Source of the DNA: Marinifilum sp. N1E240
GTDB lineage: Bacteria; Bacteroidota; Bacteroidia; Bacteroidales; Marinifilaceae
Length of the DNA stretch: 64,000 nt
Assembly (NCBI RefSeq): GCF_009295825.1
Contig: NZ_WHKF01000001.1
Coordinates: 1,019,088 to 1,083,087, forward strand
Reading direction: 5' to 3'
In this document: piece after piece, positions 1 through 9,488 of the stretch
Layout: each line of letters opens with the position of its first letter
How positions within the stretch are numbered: the first letter of the stretch is position 1
Notes under the pieces: model-generated
The model's database searches: none
What the model was told of the DNA's origin: nothing
The model's input: only the letters and a program-made list of their open reading frames with translations
Made by a program: the position numbers and the translations under genes

Positions 1-3000
1 ATTTGCATTTGAAGAGAGTGTAGGTTGGCTTGTCAGTACAGTTGCATCTTCACCATTCACAAAACCAGAATAGCTTAGTGTTAAGTCTGGATTTGCTTCA
101 CCATAGGTTTTTACTTTGTCTTCTGCTATTACGGTTAGTTCTGCTTTAGTAATACTTAGAATTCCATTCGTCAGATTGAAATTATAGTTGTCATCATGAC
201 CTTCACTAATCACAATTTGGACATCTCCAATATCTGTTTGCGTATTGGCTAGAGAAGTACATGTTGGTTTGGTATCTAAAACAGATTCATTATCACCGTT
301 CACAAAACCTGTATAGCTTAAAGTAAATTCAGGATTTGCTTCACCATAAGTCTTCGTTTGGTTATCGGCACTAACAAATAGTTCCGCTTTGTTGATTAAA
401 AGCATTCCATTTACATAGTCAAAATCGTAATTGTCAGCCGAACCTCCGCTCACCGTAATTTCAACACCGCTAACTTCTGTAGTTTGGTCTGCCAGGCATG
501 AGGCAGTTGGTTCTGTACTTATAGCAGTCTTATTTTCTCCATTCACAAATCCACTATAGTTTAAGGTAAATTCAGGATTGGATTCACCGTAATTCCTGGT
601 TTTATCATCTGCTGTAACGGTTACTATAGCTTTGTTGATTAATAATGTTCCGTTCTGATACTTAAAGCTGTAATTATCAGCGATTCCTCCCGAAACCAGA
701 ATGTCAGCAGATCCATAAGCTGTCGTTTCATCGGCAGATGAAGCTAGTGTAGGCTGACTTGTCAATGCAGTTGCATCTTCACCATTCATAAAACCAGAAT
801 AGCTTAGTGTTAACTCCGGATTTACTTCACCATAGTTTTTAACTTTGTCGTCTGCAGTTACAGTTAATTCGGCTTTACTAATGCTTAGAGTTCCATTCGT
901 CAGATTGAAGTTATAGTTGTCATCATGACCTTCACTAATCACAATTTGGACATCACCAATATCTGTTTGCGTATTGGCTAGAGAAGTACATGTTGGTTTG
1001 GTATCTAAAACAGATTCACCATCACCGTTCACAAAACCTGTATAGCTTAAAGTAAATTCGGGATTGACTTCACCATAAGTCTTCGTTTGGTTATCGGCGC
1101 TAACAAATAGTTCTGCTTTATTGATCGCTAAAGTACCATTCACATAGTCGAAATCGTAATTGGCATCGGCACCTCCCGAAACTGTAATATCTAGGTCACC
1201 GACATTTGTTGAAGCATTAGCGATAGAGGAAGCGACAGGTTCTGTATCAAGTACGCTTGCATTTTCACCATTTACAAAACCATTGTAGTTTAAGGTAAAG
1301 TTTGGATTAGCTTCACCATAAGTTTTGGTTTGGTCATCAGCAGAAACTGTTAATTTAGCTTTGTTAATATCTAAAGTACCATTTATATAGGTAAAATAAT
1401 AGTCGTTAGCTACACCTCCTGAAACTGTAATAATAGCAGAACCTGCATCTGTTGTTTCATCCGCAGTTGTGGAAAGAATTGGTTTAGAGCTTAGAACTGT
1501 TTCATCTTGATCATTTACAAAACCAGTATAGTTTAGGGTAAAATCAGGATTGTTTTCACCATAGGTTTTACTCTTATCATTTGCCGTTACAATAAGTTCT
1601 GCTTTATTAACCACTAAATGACCATTAATATATTTAAAACTATAGTTATCATCAGCTCCTCCTAACACTCTAATAAGTGCTACACCGTAATCAGATTTTT
1701 CGTCAGCATTAGATGTAGCAACAGGTTCTGATTCTAGCACCCTTGCATCGTCACCATTCACAAAACCAGTATAACTTACCGTAAATTCTGGATTGGCATC
1801 GCCAAATGTTTTACTTTTATCATCAGCAGTTACTGTGAGTTCAGTTTTTTGAATGTTTAAAGTGGCATTCACATAGTTAAAATTGTAATTGTCATCAATA
1901 CCTCCCGAGACAGTAATATCTACTTCTCCGGCATTTGTTAAAGCATTAGCAGTGGATGAAGCGACAGGTTCTGTATCAAGTACACTTGCATCTTCGCCAT
2001 TCACAAAACCGGAATAATTGAAAGTAAAAGCGGGATTATCATCTCCATAGTTTTTACTTGCGTTATTTGCAGTTACGACAAGTTCTGCTTTGTTGATGCT
2101 TAAAGTTCCGTTCACATTATTAAAGCTGTAATGGTTAGATTCCCCTCCAGTTAAAGTAATACTAGCTGAACCTACACCTGTGGTTGCGTCGGCAGCTGAA
2201 CTAATTGTTGGTTCTGCAGTTAAAGCAGAAATATCGTCACCATTTACAAAGCCGCTATAGCTTTTAGTAAAAGAAGGATTGACATCCCCATAGGTTTTAC
2301 TTTTATCATCGGATGTAACTGTTAATTCTGCCTTACTGATATCTAAAGTACCATTTACATAGGTAATATTGTAGTTGAGAGCTACTCCTCCGGAGACAGT
2401 AATAAGATTTGAACCAACACTTGTAGTAGCGTTCGCACTTGAATTGGCAATTGGAAGAATGTTAAAGACACTTGCATCTTCACCATTCACAAAGCCAGAA
2501 TAGCTTATCGTTAGCTCAGGATTACTTTCACCATAAATCTTGCTTTTATCATCAGCTGTTACTGTAAGTTCAGTTTTTTGAATGCTTAAAGTGGCATTCA
2601 CATACTTAAAACTGTAATTGTTATCAGTACCTCCTGAGACTGTAATATCTACTTCTCCAGCATTTGTTAAAGCATTAGCAGTGGATGAAGCGACAGGTTC
2701 TGTATCAAGTCCGCTTGCATCTTCGCCATTCACAAAACCGGAATAATTGAAAGTAAAAGCAGGATTATCATCTCCATAGTTTTTACTTGCGTTATTAGCA
2801 GTTACGACAAGCTCTGCTTTGTTGATGCTTAAAGTTCCGTTTATATTATTAAAGCTATAATTGTCAGCTTCCCCTCCAGTTAAAGTAATAGTCTCTGAAC
2901 CTACACCTGTGGTTGCGTCGGCAGCTGAACTAATTGTTGGTTCTGCAGTTAAAGCAGAATTATCTTCACCATTTACAAAGCCGCTATAACTTTTTGTAAA

Positions 3001-3080
3001 GGAAGGATTGGCATCGCCATAAGTTTTACTTTTGTCATCCGCACTTACAGTTAATGTTGCTTTATTGATGGTTATTGACT
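1..3080 (-). repeat. Tandem MBG repeat array, 243-bp period
   Basis: Thirteen units are visible inside the giant gene. The conserved caccattcac-like segment recurs at 51, 294, 537, 780, 1023, 1266, 1509, 1752, 1995, 2238, 2481, 2724 and 2967, a spacing of exactly 243 bp (81 codons) with no indel. Units three apart are the most alike: 51 with 780, and 1995 with 2724 (about 15 differences by eye). This implies duplication of 729-bp three-unit blocks. The array continues beyond the left edge. Confidence 0.95.
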
Positions 3081-6000
3081 GTTGAACCTCTGCCGCCGCA
3101 TTATAGCTATCATTTCCTTCCTGAGAAGCTGTGATTGTTGCCGTACCTACTCCAACAATTGAAAGAGTTGTACCAGTAACCATTGCTACGGAGTGATCTG
3201 AACTGCTATATGTAATTCCTAAGTTAGAAGATGTCGTTGCAGTTAATTCGAAATTAGCATCACCATAAGTAACATTATTAAGTGCATTGAATGTTATTGC
3301 TTGATCTGATTTTGGTGTCGTAAATGTTAATTCTTCTCCATAGTTTGTTCCCGAATCATTAGTTGCAAATGCTCTTATGAAATAAGTTGTGCCTACAAAT
3401 AGATTATTAATGTTTCCAGAAAAATCTCCTGTTGTTGTTGCAGCTCCTTTATCAAGTATATGGTTTGAAATTGTTGGAGAAGGATCTGTACTCCAGCAAA
3501 AACCGTGAGCAGTAGGTGATGTGTCTCCAAGATCTAAAATGTTTCCTTTAGCTGTGGCATTTTGATTTGTAACATCAGTAATTCTTTGTGTTTTTACCAT
3601 TGGCAAAGGACTCATTGTATAGAGAAAAGCTTTCCCATTATGTGGTGATTCAAAATCTCCAATCATGACTTCATCAAAGCCATCCTTATTTACATCACCT
3701 ACAATTGAAATAGAATTTCCCAAGTTAACAATCCTGCTTTCTTCAATTATTGTGACATCAGGATTATTATCCATTTCAGCACCTCCATAATAAAAATAGG
3801 TTCGTTCGTTACCGAAATAACCAGCTCTTTCTCCAATAGCAATATCATCATAACCATCTTTATTGATATCACCACCTCCGGCTACGGATTCTCCAAAATA
3901 ACTATCACCTCCTTTACCTGTTAATGTTACATCAGGAATATTGTCCATTTCGGTTCCTCCATAGAAAATATAAGTACGACCGGTATTTGAGTTAATAGAG
4001 TAATCTCCAACAATGATATCGTCGAATCCATCCTTGTTGACATCTCCTGCTTTTGAGACAGATTTTCCAAATTCAGATGCTTTCCCTTCTGATATGGAAA
4101 CATCAGATACATTATCCATACTCGATCCACCAAAATAAATTTCTGTTCCATTCAAAGCACCAATGGCAAAATCATCAAAACCGTCTTTATTCAAGTCACC
4201 GGCCCCTGAGACAACCAAACCAAAATTGTTATTGTTAATCGTAGTATTCATGATCAAATCGGGCGTATTATCCATTGTTGATCCTCCATAAAATAGATAG
4301 GAACGCCCCTTGGAATTATAACCATATGCTCCAACTAGTACATCGTCAAAACCATCATTATTCACGTCACCCGCTCCAGCAAACGAACAACCGAAATAAT
4401 TATTAATTTCCTCTCCTGTCAGGATTACATCAGGCTTACTATCCATATCAGTGCCACCGAAGAAAATATAGGCACGTCCTTTATTTGAGACATAAGCCTC
4501 AGCTCCAATCATCACATCATCAAAACCATCATTATTAACATCTCCAATACCAGCTACCGAGTTTCCAAAATATGTATTTACACCTTCGCTTCCTGTCATT
4601 ATTACATCAGGTGTAAAATCCATTTCAATACCTCCGTAATAAATATATGCACGCCCCGTATTTTTATTAAAACCCTGGGCTCCAATCAACATATCTTCAA
4701 AGCCATCATTGTTAACATCTCCAGCACTTGAAACAGATTTACCAAAGGCATTTTCTTTCCCCTCCCCAAGAATTTCAAAATCAGCTACATTATCCATCTC
4801 ATCGCTACCATAATAGAGCAAGACACGACCATTGTAATAGTCATATGCGCCGTGACCAAATAGTAAGTCATCGTAGCCATCTCCGTTGATATCACCACCT
4901 GTGGTTAAGCGAAAACCATTATAATAAGAATCTTCTGTTATTGTTAAGTCGGGGTAATTGTTTAGTCTCTCTCTCCCTAGGTGTATATATATGCGACACT
5001 TTTTATGATCGAGCGAATAATATAAAGAAACAACATCGTCATAACCATCCTTATTAACATCACCTGCTCCAGATACCAATATACGTTTATTATAGCCTGA
5101 CAAGGCATTATCCTCCACTAAGTAGTTATCATAGTGATTGTCCATATCTAAACCTCCATAATACAGGAAAGTTCTACGATCCGAATAGTAAGATCTGCCT
5201 CCAACTACAAAATCATCAAACCCATCATTGTTTGCATCACCAATTTCAGATATTGAAATACCAAAGTTACCACCTTCTGTTTCACCAGTTAATATTAAGT
5301 CTGGAGTTGTACTCATGCTTTCTCCACCATGATAAACATATACACGACCTGTGTTTGAACTGTACCCATAAGCGCCAATAAGAATATCTGCGTATTCATC
5401 ATTGTTAATATCTCCAGCCTCAGATATAATTGTTCCATATCTATCACCTGGTGATTCCCCTGTCAAAATTAAATCAGGAACATCATCCATGGTGACACCT
5501 CCATAATAAATATATACTCGACCTGTATTGGAGTTATATCCATATGCTCCGATCATAACATCAGCATAACCATCATTGTTAATATCTCCTGTTCTTGATA
5601 TTCCATAACCAAAATGATGTTCAGGACCCTCTCCGGACAAAACTAAGTCGGCAACATTGTCCATTTCAGCACCTCCATAAAAAATATAGGCTTTCCCTGT
5701 GTTTGAATTGTGTTCATCACTTCCTACTATGATATCATCATAACCATCCTGATTGATATCTCCAGCTCCTGATACCGCATCTCCAAATGAAGCATCTCCC
5801 AAATCTCCTTCTAAAATTAAATCTGGTGTATCATCGAATTCCTTACCTCCATAATAAATAAAAACACGGCTTGTTGGATAGTAGCTGTCTCGTCCAGTTA
5901 TGGCTATATCATCATACCCATCATTGTTAATATCCCCAACAATATCTGTGCAAAGTCCTAAACCTGAATTGCCACCTGTATTATTGGATTCCTCAAAAGT

Positions 6001-6084
6001 TTCCAAAAGCTTTTGAGCATTACTATTGATACTTCCGCTAAGAAGTAGGATAAGAACAAAGCCAATTAGAGTAAAAATTTTCAT
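1..6084 (-). CDS. Giant secreted FG-GAP / MBG-repeat protein (C-terminus beyond window)
   Basis: The frame is open from an ATG at 6084 to the left window edge, 2028 codons without a stop. It starts with a signal peptide (MKIFTLIGFVLILLLSG, ending near NAQ). Residues about 30-815 hold 14 FG-GAP motifs of the Ca-binding type D-x-N-x-DG-x-x-D (for example DVNKDGFDDIIVG), spaced about 57 residues apart and alternating with FYGG-type strands. This count would make two seven-bladed integrin-like propellers. Residues about 830-915 look like a fibronectin-III module (YFIRAFATNDSGTNYGEE) and about 920-1000 like a bacterial Ig module. The rest is MBG repeats (YSGFVNGED, NKAxLTV). The C-terminus is missing, so a T9SS sorting signal is likely but unseen. 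A CAAATATA box (minus-strand TATATTTG) lies about 90 bp upstream. The role is probably surface adhesion; the ligand is unknown. Confidence 0.85.
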   Translation of the reverse strand, partial: MKIFTLIGFVLILLLSGSINSNAQKLLETFEESNNTGGNSGLGLCTDIVGDINNDGYDDIAITGRDSYYPTSRVFIYYGGKEFDDTPDLILEGDLGDASFGDAVSGAGDINQDGYDDIIVGSDEHNSNTGKAYIFYGGAEMDNVADLVLSGEGPEHHFGYGISRTGDINNDGYADVMIGAYGYNSNTGRVYIYYGGVTMDDVPDLILTGESPGDRYGTIISEAGDINNDEYADILIGAYGYSSNTGRVYVYHGGESMSTTPDLILTGETEGGNFGISISEIGDANNDGFDDFVVGGRSYYSDRRTFLYYGGLDMDNHYDNYLVEDNALSGYNKRILVSGAGDVNKDGYDDVVSLYYSLDHKKCRIYIHLGRERLNNYPDLTITEDSYYNGFRLTTGGDINGDGYDDLLFGHGAYDYYNGRVLLYYGSDEMDNVADFEILGEGKENAFGKSVSSAGDVNNDGFEDMLIGAQGFNKNTGRAYIYYGGIEMDFTPDVIMTGSEGVNTYFGNSVAGIGDVNNDGFDDVMIGAEAYVSNKGRAYIFFGGTDMDSKPDVILTGEEINNYFGCSFAGAGDVNNDGFDDVLVGAYGYNSKGRSYLFYGGSTMDNTPDLIMNTTINNNNFGLVVSGAGDLNKDGFDDFAIGALNGTEIYFGGSSMDNVSDVSISEGKASEFGKSVSKAGDVNKDGFDDIIVGDYSINSNTGRTYIFYGGTEMDNIPDVTLTGKGGDSYFGESVAGGGDINKDGYDDIAIGERAGYFGNERTYFYYGGAEMDNNPDVTIIEESRIVNLGNSISIVGDVNKDGFDEVMIGDFESPHNGKAFLYTMSPLPMVKTQRITDVTNQNATAKGNILDLGDTSPTAHGFCWSTDPSPTISNHILDKGAATTTGDFSGNINNLFVGTTYFIRAFATNDSGTNYGEELTFTTPKSDQAITFNALNNVTYGDANFELTATTSSNLGITYSSSDHSVAMVTGTTLSIVGVGTATITASQEGNDSYNAAAEVQQSITINKATLTVSADDKSKTYGDANPSFTKSYSGFVNGEDNSALTAEPTISSAADATTGVGSETITLTGGEADNYSFNNINGTLSINKAELVVTANNASKNYGDDNPAFTFNYSGFVNGEDASGLDTEPVASSTANALTNAGEVDITVSGGTDNNYSFKYVNATLSIQKTELTVTADDKSKIYGESNPELTISYSGFVNGEDASVFNILPIANSSANATTSVGSNLITVSGGVALNYNITYVNGTLDISKAELTVTSDDKSKTYGDVNPSFTKSYSGFVNGDDISALTAEPTISSAADATTGVGSASITLTGGESNHYSFNNVNGTLSINKAELVVTANNASKNYGDDNPAFTFNYSGFVNGEDASVLDTEPVASSTANALTNAGEVDITVSGGIDDNYNFNYVNATLNIQKTELTVTADDKSKTFGDANPEFTVSYTGFVNGDDARVLESEPVATSNADEKSDYGVALIRVLGGADDNYSFKYINGHLVVNKAELIVTANDKSKTYGENNPDFTLNYTGFVNDQDETVLSSKPILSTTADETTDAGSAIITVSGGVANDYYFTYINGTLDINKAKLTVSADDQTKTYGEANPNFTLNYNGFVNGENASVLDTEPVASSIANASTNVGDLDITVSGGADANYDFDYVNGTLAINKAELFVSADNQTKTYGEVNPEFTLSYTGFVNGDGESVLDTKPTCTSLANTQTDIGDVQIVISEGHDDNYNFNLTNGTLSISKAELTVTADDKVKNYGEVNPELTLSYSGFMNGEDATALTSQPTLASSADETTAYGSADILVSGGIADNYSFKYQNGTLLINKAIVTVTADDKTRNYGESNPEFTLNYSGFVNGENKTAISTEPTASCLADQTTEVSGVEITVSGGSADNYDFDYVNGMLLINKAELFVSADNQTKTYGEANPEFTLSYTGFVNGDNESVLDTKPTCTSLANTQTDIGDVQIVISEGHDDNYNFNLTNGILSITKAELTVIAEDKVKTYGEANPDLTLSYSGFVNGEDATVLTSQPTLSSNAN
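3640..6000 (-). repeat. FG-GAP repeat region, 14 motifs
   Basis: On the plus strand the reverse complement of the Ca-loop appears as ccatc-nnn-tt-nn-tatc-like segments. They lie near 3681, 3856, 4028, 4181, 4353, 4527, 4700, 4878, 5047, 5222, 5398, 5570, 5738 and 5920. Spacing is about 150-180 bp and variable, unlike the rigid MBG array. Each unit pairs a Ca-loop with a FYGG-x-x-MD strand. FG-GAP units normally assemble seven per propeller. Confidence 0.85.
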
Positions 6085-6172
6085 AAAGTAGAATGTATTA
6101 GGTATAGAGAAATTTTGTTGTGATTTTAAGAAGATATTATTCATCTAAATCGTATGTATTTAATGAATGAAA

Positions 6173-6225
6173 CAAATATATATATTAAGTACTAAAATGT
6201 TATTTTAATTAATAGGTTTTAGTAC
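6173..6225 (-). promoter_or_regulatory. Promoter box plus dyad upstream of the giant gene
   Basis: The plus strand has CAAATATA at 6173-6180, which is TATATTTG on the minus strand and fits the Bacteroidota -7 consensus TAnnTTTG. Just upstream of it lies a perfect inverted repeat, GTACTAAAA (6189-6197) and TTTTAGTAC (6217-6225), with a 19-nt spacer; AT-rich flanks extend it imperfectly. It covers the place where the -33 element should be, so it may be an operator. The assignment is inferred from position only. Confidence 0.45.
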
Positions 6226-6378
6226 ACATATATATAATTGTTGTTATATAAACATTGGTTCTATCGATCTATTATAAGGAATTTAGTGACAATGTAGAAT
6301 AACTCTAAATTTAAATTTGTAGAATTTATTGAATCACAAGAATTAATTCTTTGACGTTTTTGAAAGTAAATAGTGGTG

Positions 6379-6398
6379 TTTGGTTTGGTTTGGTTTGG
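6379..6398. repeat. (TTTGG)4 short tandem repeat
   Basis: Four perfect TTTGG units lie in non-coding DNA about 330 bp upstream of the PLD-family gene. Pentamer runs can change length by slippage; an effect here is speculative. Confidence 0.7.
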
Positions 6399-6726
6399 GA
6401 AGAGGAAGGTTGTGTTTTTTGTGATTTGATAGTATTTCAGACTGGATAAGATGATAATCGAATCGTTGTTATCCTCTATAACTCATATATTAATAGCGGG
6501 AAAAAAAGGTAATGATCCCTAAAAGCTATAGAGTTAACTGAAAAGTAGGTTTAGTACTAGAAAATAGTTAAGTTGAGTGAAGGTTTTGATCTTTTCTGTT
6601 ATAAAATATTTGAACCAGAGCAAAAATATATTGAATACTAATCTTAGTATGTTTCTATGTACAATAATATTATTTAATTTTAAGAATTAAGTCTTAAATG
6701 TTGTTAACTTAAACATATAAATAAAG

Positions 6727-8085
6727 ATGGCATTCTATTCTTATTTTGATTCTCCGAATTTATACCCTAATAAATTTGATTTCCATCAAGAGGGTGGATC
6801 ACCCAAGCTGCTTGATAAATTAATGCAATTCATTCAGGAGAGAAAAGATCGTATTCAGCAAATAGATATAGCTTGGTATTTGTTCAATAACCGTGTATTT
6901 TATAATTTTTTGAAGGAGCTGGTTTACGGTGGAATTAAAGTAAATGTTGTTACCATTCCTTTGGAAGGCTTTGATCCAAATAATCCAAAGAAAATCAAAT
7001 TTAGTCGCTCGAATCAGTATAGCGATCGAACTTTTTCGAAGTACGATTTGGCAAAAGACATTTTCAGTGAGCATTATAAACTGAAGAATACAGATGAATT
7101 TACGATCCGCTTTTTTCCTCATTTGTATGTTCGTAGTCCTTATGTGAAGAAATTCTCGAGAGGTAAATTACCTTATTCATTACACATAAAGGCATGTTAC
7201 ATTACTATGAAAGATGGTTTTGCCTCAATTTTAAGTTCCTCTAATTTTGCAGTACGCGATTTGGTTAAAAATGAATCCTTACTTATAATCGAGAATGAGG
7301 AAGCTTACCAAAAAGCATTTGAATGCTTCTTTAAAGATTTAAATGTCAATGCTGTTGATATCCATAAATTTTCACGAGAATTAAATACCAGTTGTAACAA
7401 CTACCCTTTGGTTGAATCAAACAATACAGATAGCGCTTTTTTTTCAGCTCCATTTTATCTCGATTCCTCTTTTTTGATGGAAGCAAAATTGATTGATTTA
7501 CTAAAAGGGGCAAAAGAAGAGATAAGAATTTGCGCTCAACATCTGGCAGCCTTTAATTATACAGTTCCATCGCAATTTCATAGTAAATTATCACATGATG
7601 TGAGGAAAAAAGGAGTACTGGGAGAACTAATTGCATGTGCTAAAAGGGGCATTAAAATTAGTTGTTTGTCTCAAACTTTTTCAGCTCCATCAGATATAGT
7701 TGGTAATTTCGATGAGTTTAAATTTCGAACTCCTCAAAATGTGAAGAGTTTTCAAGAATTTGCTTCGGAATTGTATAGGTGTAAAACGGTTTCCTATTTT
7801 GTGAATGAATCTGTTCATTCAAAGTATATTCTTATAGATGATATCCTGGTTTTTTGCACTTACAATTATACGCCTACACAATTTATATATCTTGATAAAG
7901 TGAATATATCTTCATTTAAAAAAATGCCTGAACTTTCCTATTCAGGAATCCATTGTGAAGTTGCAAGTCATGTTGTAATTACAGATTCAAAACTCGCAAA
8001 AGAGTTCGCATCGAATTTTGATGATATTTGCAGTTGTAATGAAAGTAAGCAAGTTATATGTTGTACTGAAAAGGGATGTGTGTAA
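6727..8085 (+). CDS. Phospholipase D-fold protein, candidate nuclease
   Basis: This 452-aa protein has two PLD-type motifs. The first is H153-x-K155 with a Ser-rich S-S-S-N173 strand, but T replaces the Asp expected four residues after Lys. The second is H364-S-K366-x4-D371, followed by a C-T-Y-N strand. The two halves probably form one bilobal active site, as in PLD-superfamily phosphodiesterases. There is no signal peptide or membrane helix, so it is probably cytoplasmic, which argues against cardiolipin synthase. It lies 91 bp upstream of a GGCC-type DNA methyltransferase. PLD-fold restriction enzymes exist (BfiI, NgoFVII), so a restriction or other DNA-processing role is plausible. No target-recognition domain was recognised. 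Fold: fairly sure; function: inferred. Confidence 0.7.
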   Translation: MAFYSYFDSPNLYPNKFDFHQEGGSPKLLDKLMQFIQERKDRIQQIDIAWYLFNNRVFYNFLKELVYGGIKVNVVTIPLEGFDPNNPKKIKFSRSNQYSDRTFSKYDLAKDIFSEHYKLKNTDEFTIRFFPHLYVRSPYVKKFSRGKLPYSLHIKACYITMKDGFASILSSSNFAVRDLVKNESLLIIENEEAYQKAFECFFKDLNVNAVDIHKFSRELNTSCNNYPLVESNNTDSAFFSAPFYLDSSFLMEAKLIDLLKGAKEEIRICAQHLAAFNYTVPSQFHSKLSHDVRKKGVLGELIACAKRGIKISCLSQTFSAPSDIVGNFDEFKFRTPQNVKSFQEFASELYRCKTVSYFVNESVHSKYILIDDILVFCTYNYTPTQFIYLDKVNISSFKKMPELSYSGIHCEVASHVVITDSKLAKEFASNFDDICSCNESKQVICCTEKGCV

Positions 8086-8111
8086 AAGGATAATTGTTAG
8101 CCTTCATTTTA

Positions 8112-8119
8112 TATCTTTG
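8112..8119 (+). promoter_or_regulatory. -7 promoter box for the methyltransferase
   Basis: TATCTTTG matches TAnnTTTG and lies between the PLD gene and the methyltransferase, 57 bp before the ATG. It would let the methyltransferase be transcribed separately from the PLD gene. No well-spaced -33 TTG was found. Confidence 0.45.
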
Positions 8120-8176
8120 CGATGATTAAGGGGAAATTCTTAGTGTATATTTAAGGTATTTAATTGTAGTGTTTTT

Positions 8177-9217
8177 ATGAGAGTAGTTTCTTTTTTTGCA
8201 GGTGCAGGTGGTCTTGATTTGGGTTTTGAGAAAGCTGGCTTTAAGGTGGTTTGGGCAAATGAATATGACAAGACAATTTGGGATACTTACGAGAAGAATC
8301 ATTTGAATACGAAATTAGATCGTAGAAGTATTGTGGAAATCCAATCAGATGAAGTTCCTGGTTGTGATGGCATTATTGGAGGACCTCCTTGTCAGAGTTG
8401 GAGTGAGGCTGGAGCCTTAAGAGGAATTAAGGACAAAAGGGGACAGCTCTTTTATGATTTTATAAGAATTTTAGAAGCCAAGCAGCCGAAGTTTTTCCTT
8501 GCTGAGAATGTTAGTGGGATGTTATTGCCTCGTCATAAAGAAGCATTGGAGAATATTAAGGAGCTTTTTAAAAATGCAGGTACTGGCTACGAATTGTCAT
8601 TTAAACTCTTAAATGCATCCGATTATAATGTGCCTCAGGATCGTAAACGAGTCTTTTTTATAGGAATTCGAAAAGATCTAGGTTTTAAATTCAAGTTTCC
8701 AAGTGAAACACTTCCGAAAGTAGATCTGAAAAATGCAATCGGAGATTTAACTTTAACTGCTATTCCAGCATTGGAAAAAAACTATTCAAATCACGAAAAT
8801 TGTATCATTCCCAACCATGAATACATGATAGGGGGCTACTCTAGTATGTTCATGTCTCGTAACAGAGTTAGAACTTGGGAAGAACAATCGTTTACCATTC
8901 AGGCAGGTGGTAGACATGCTCCGCTTCATCCACAAGCTCCTCCGATGGTTCTGGTAGAGAAAGATAAAAGAGTTTTTGTTTCGGGTAAAGAAGATTTGTA
9001 TAGAAGATTAAGTGTGAGAGAATGTGCTCGCATTCAAACTTTTCCTGATGATTTTAAATTCTATTATCAAAAGGTTGCCGATGGATATAAAATGATCGGT
9101 AATGCAGTGCCAGTTAATATGGCTTATTTTTTAGCTACTACTATTAAAAAACAGATTGAATTCAATAGTATAGAGAAGAAAGTTGCTTCGCAGTCTTCGG
9201 AAACTAGTATCGTTTAA
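8177..9217 (+). CDS. DNA (cytosine-5) methyltransferase, M.HaeIII-like
   Basis: This 346-aa protein is a complete 5mC methyltransferase. Motif I is [11 protein letters not shown] at the N-terminus. Motif IV is GGPPCQSWS with catalytic C72, motif VI is ENV at about 110, and motif VIII is QDRKRV at about 154. Motif X is [12 protein letters not shown] near the C-terminus. The stretches [23 protein letters not shown] and [12 protein letters not shown], including the target-recognition region, closely resemble M.HaeIII from memory, so methylation of GGCC is the best guess. The methyl donor is SAM. The upstream PLD-fold gene may be the partner nuclease. Without one this would be an orphan methyltransferase. 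Family: sure; specificity: inferred. Confidence 0.92.
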   Translation: MRVVSFFAGAGGLDLGFEKAGFKVVWANEYDKTIWDTYEKNHLNTKLDRRSIVEIQSDEVPGCDGIIGGPPCQSWSEAGALRGIKDKRGQLFYDFIRILEAKQPKFFLAENVSGMLLPRHKEALENIKELFKNAGTGYELSFKLLNASDYNVPQDRKRVFFIGIRKDLGFKFKFPSETLPKVDLKNAIGDLTLTAIPALEKNYSNHENCIIPNHEYMIGGYSSMFMSRNRVRTWEEQSFTIQAGGRHAPLHPQAPPMVLVEKDKRVFVSGKEDLYRRLSVRECARIQTFPDDFKFYYQKVADGYKMIGNAVPVNMAYFLATTIKKQIEFNSIEKKVASQSSETSIV

Positions 9218-9417
9218 TTGGTACGTTTTAATTAGGATAAAAAACTGCTCTTTTTTGTTAACTAATAGTTGCAATTCAGTATTCTTCTCTTTATTGATTT
9301 ACTTCACAAATTGGTTAAAATAAATGATATTTAATCTGTATAACTATCAGGTGGATTATAGTTTAAAGATTCGAGTTAATTGATGCTTTCATCAACATTT
9401 TCTATGGTTCAATACAC

Positions 9418-9447
9418 TTGTAGTTATCTAGATATTTTGTAGATTTG
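9418..9447 (+). promoter_or_regulatory. trxB promoter
   Basis: TTG at 9418-9420, a 19-bp spacer and TAGATTTG at 9440-9447 match the Bacteroidota -33/-7 pattern. The predicted RNA start is about 35 nt before the trxB ATG. Confidence 0.6.
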
Positions 9448-9488
9448 CTACTCAAAATCTTATTTAGACACAGAATAATTAAACATAC

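Larger units (their letters stand above)
6085..6726. other. Long intergenic region between divergent genes
   Basis: No credible ORF was seen in these 640 bp. Besides the promoter/dyad for the minus gene, it holds a pentanucleotide run, four copies of TTTGG at 6379-6398. No clear TAnnTTTG box was found for the plus-strand PLD gene. No RNA gene was recognised. Confidence 0.5.

Noticed and set aside
1-3080. Regular repeats as a CRISPR array
   Set aside because: The period is 243 bp, the whole stretch is one open protein frame, and the repeats vary along their full length with no spacer structure.
6727-8085. Cardiolipin synthase
   Set aside because: There are no N-terminal membrane helices and the first HKD motif is atypical.
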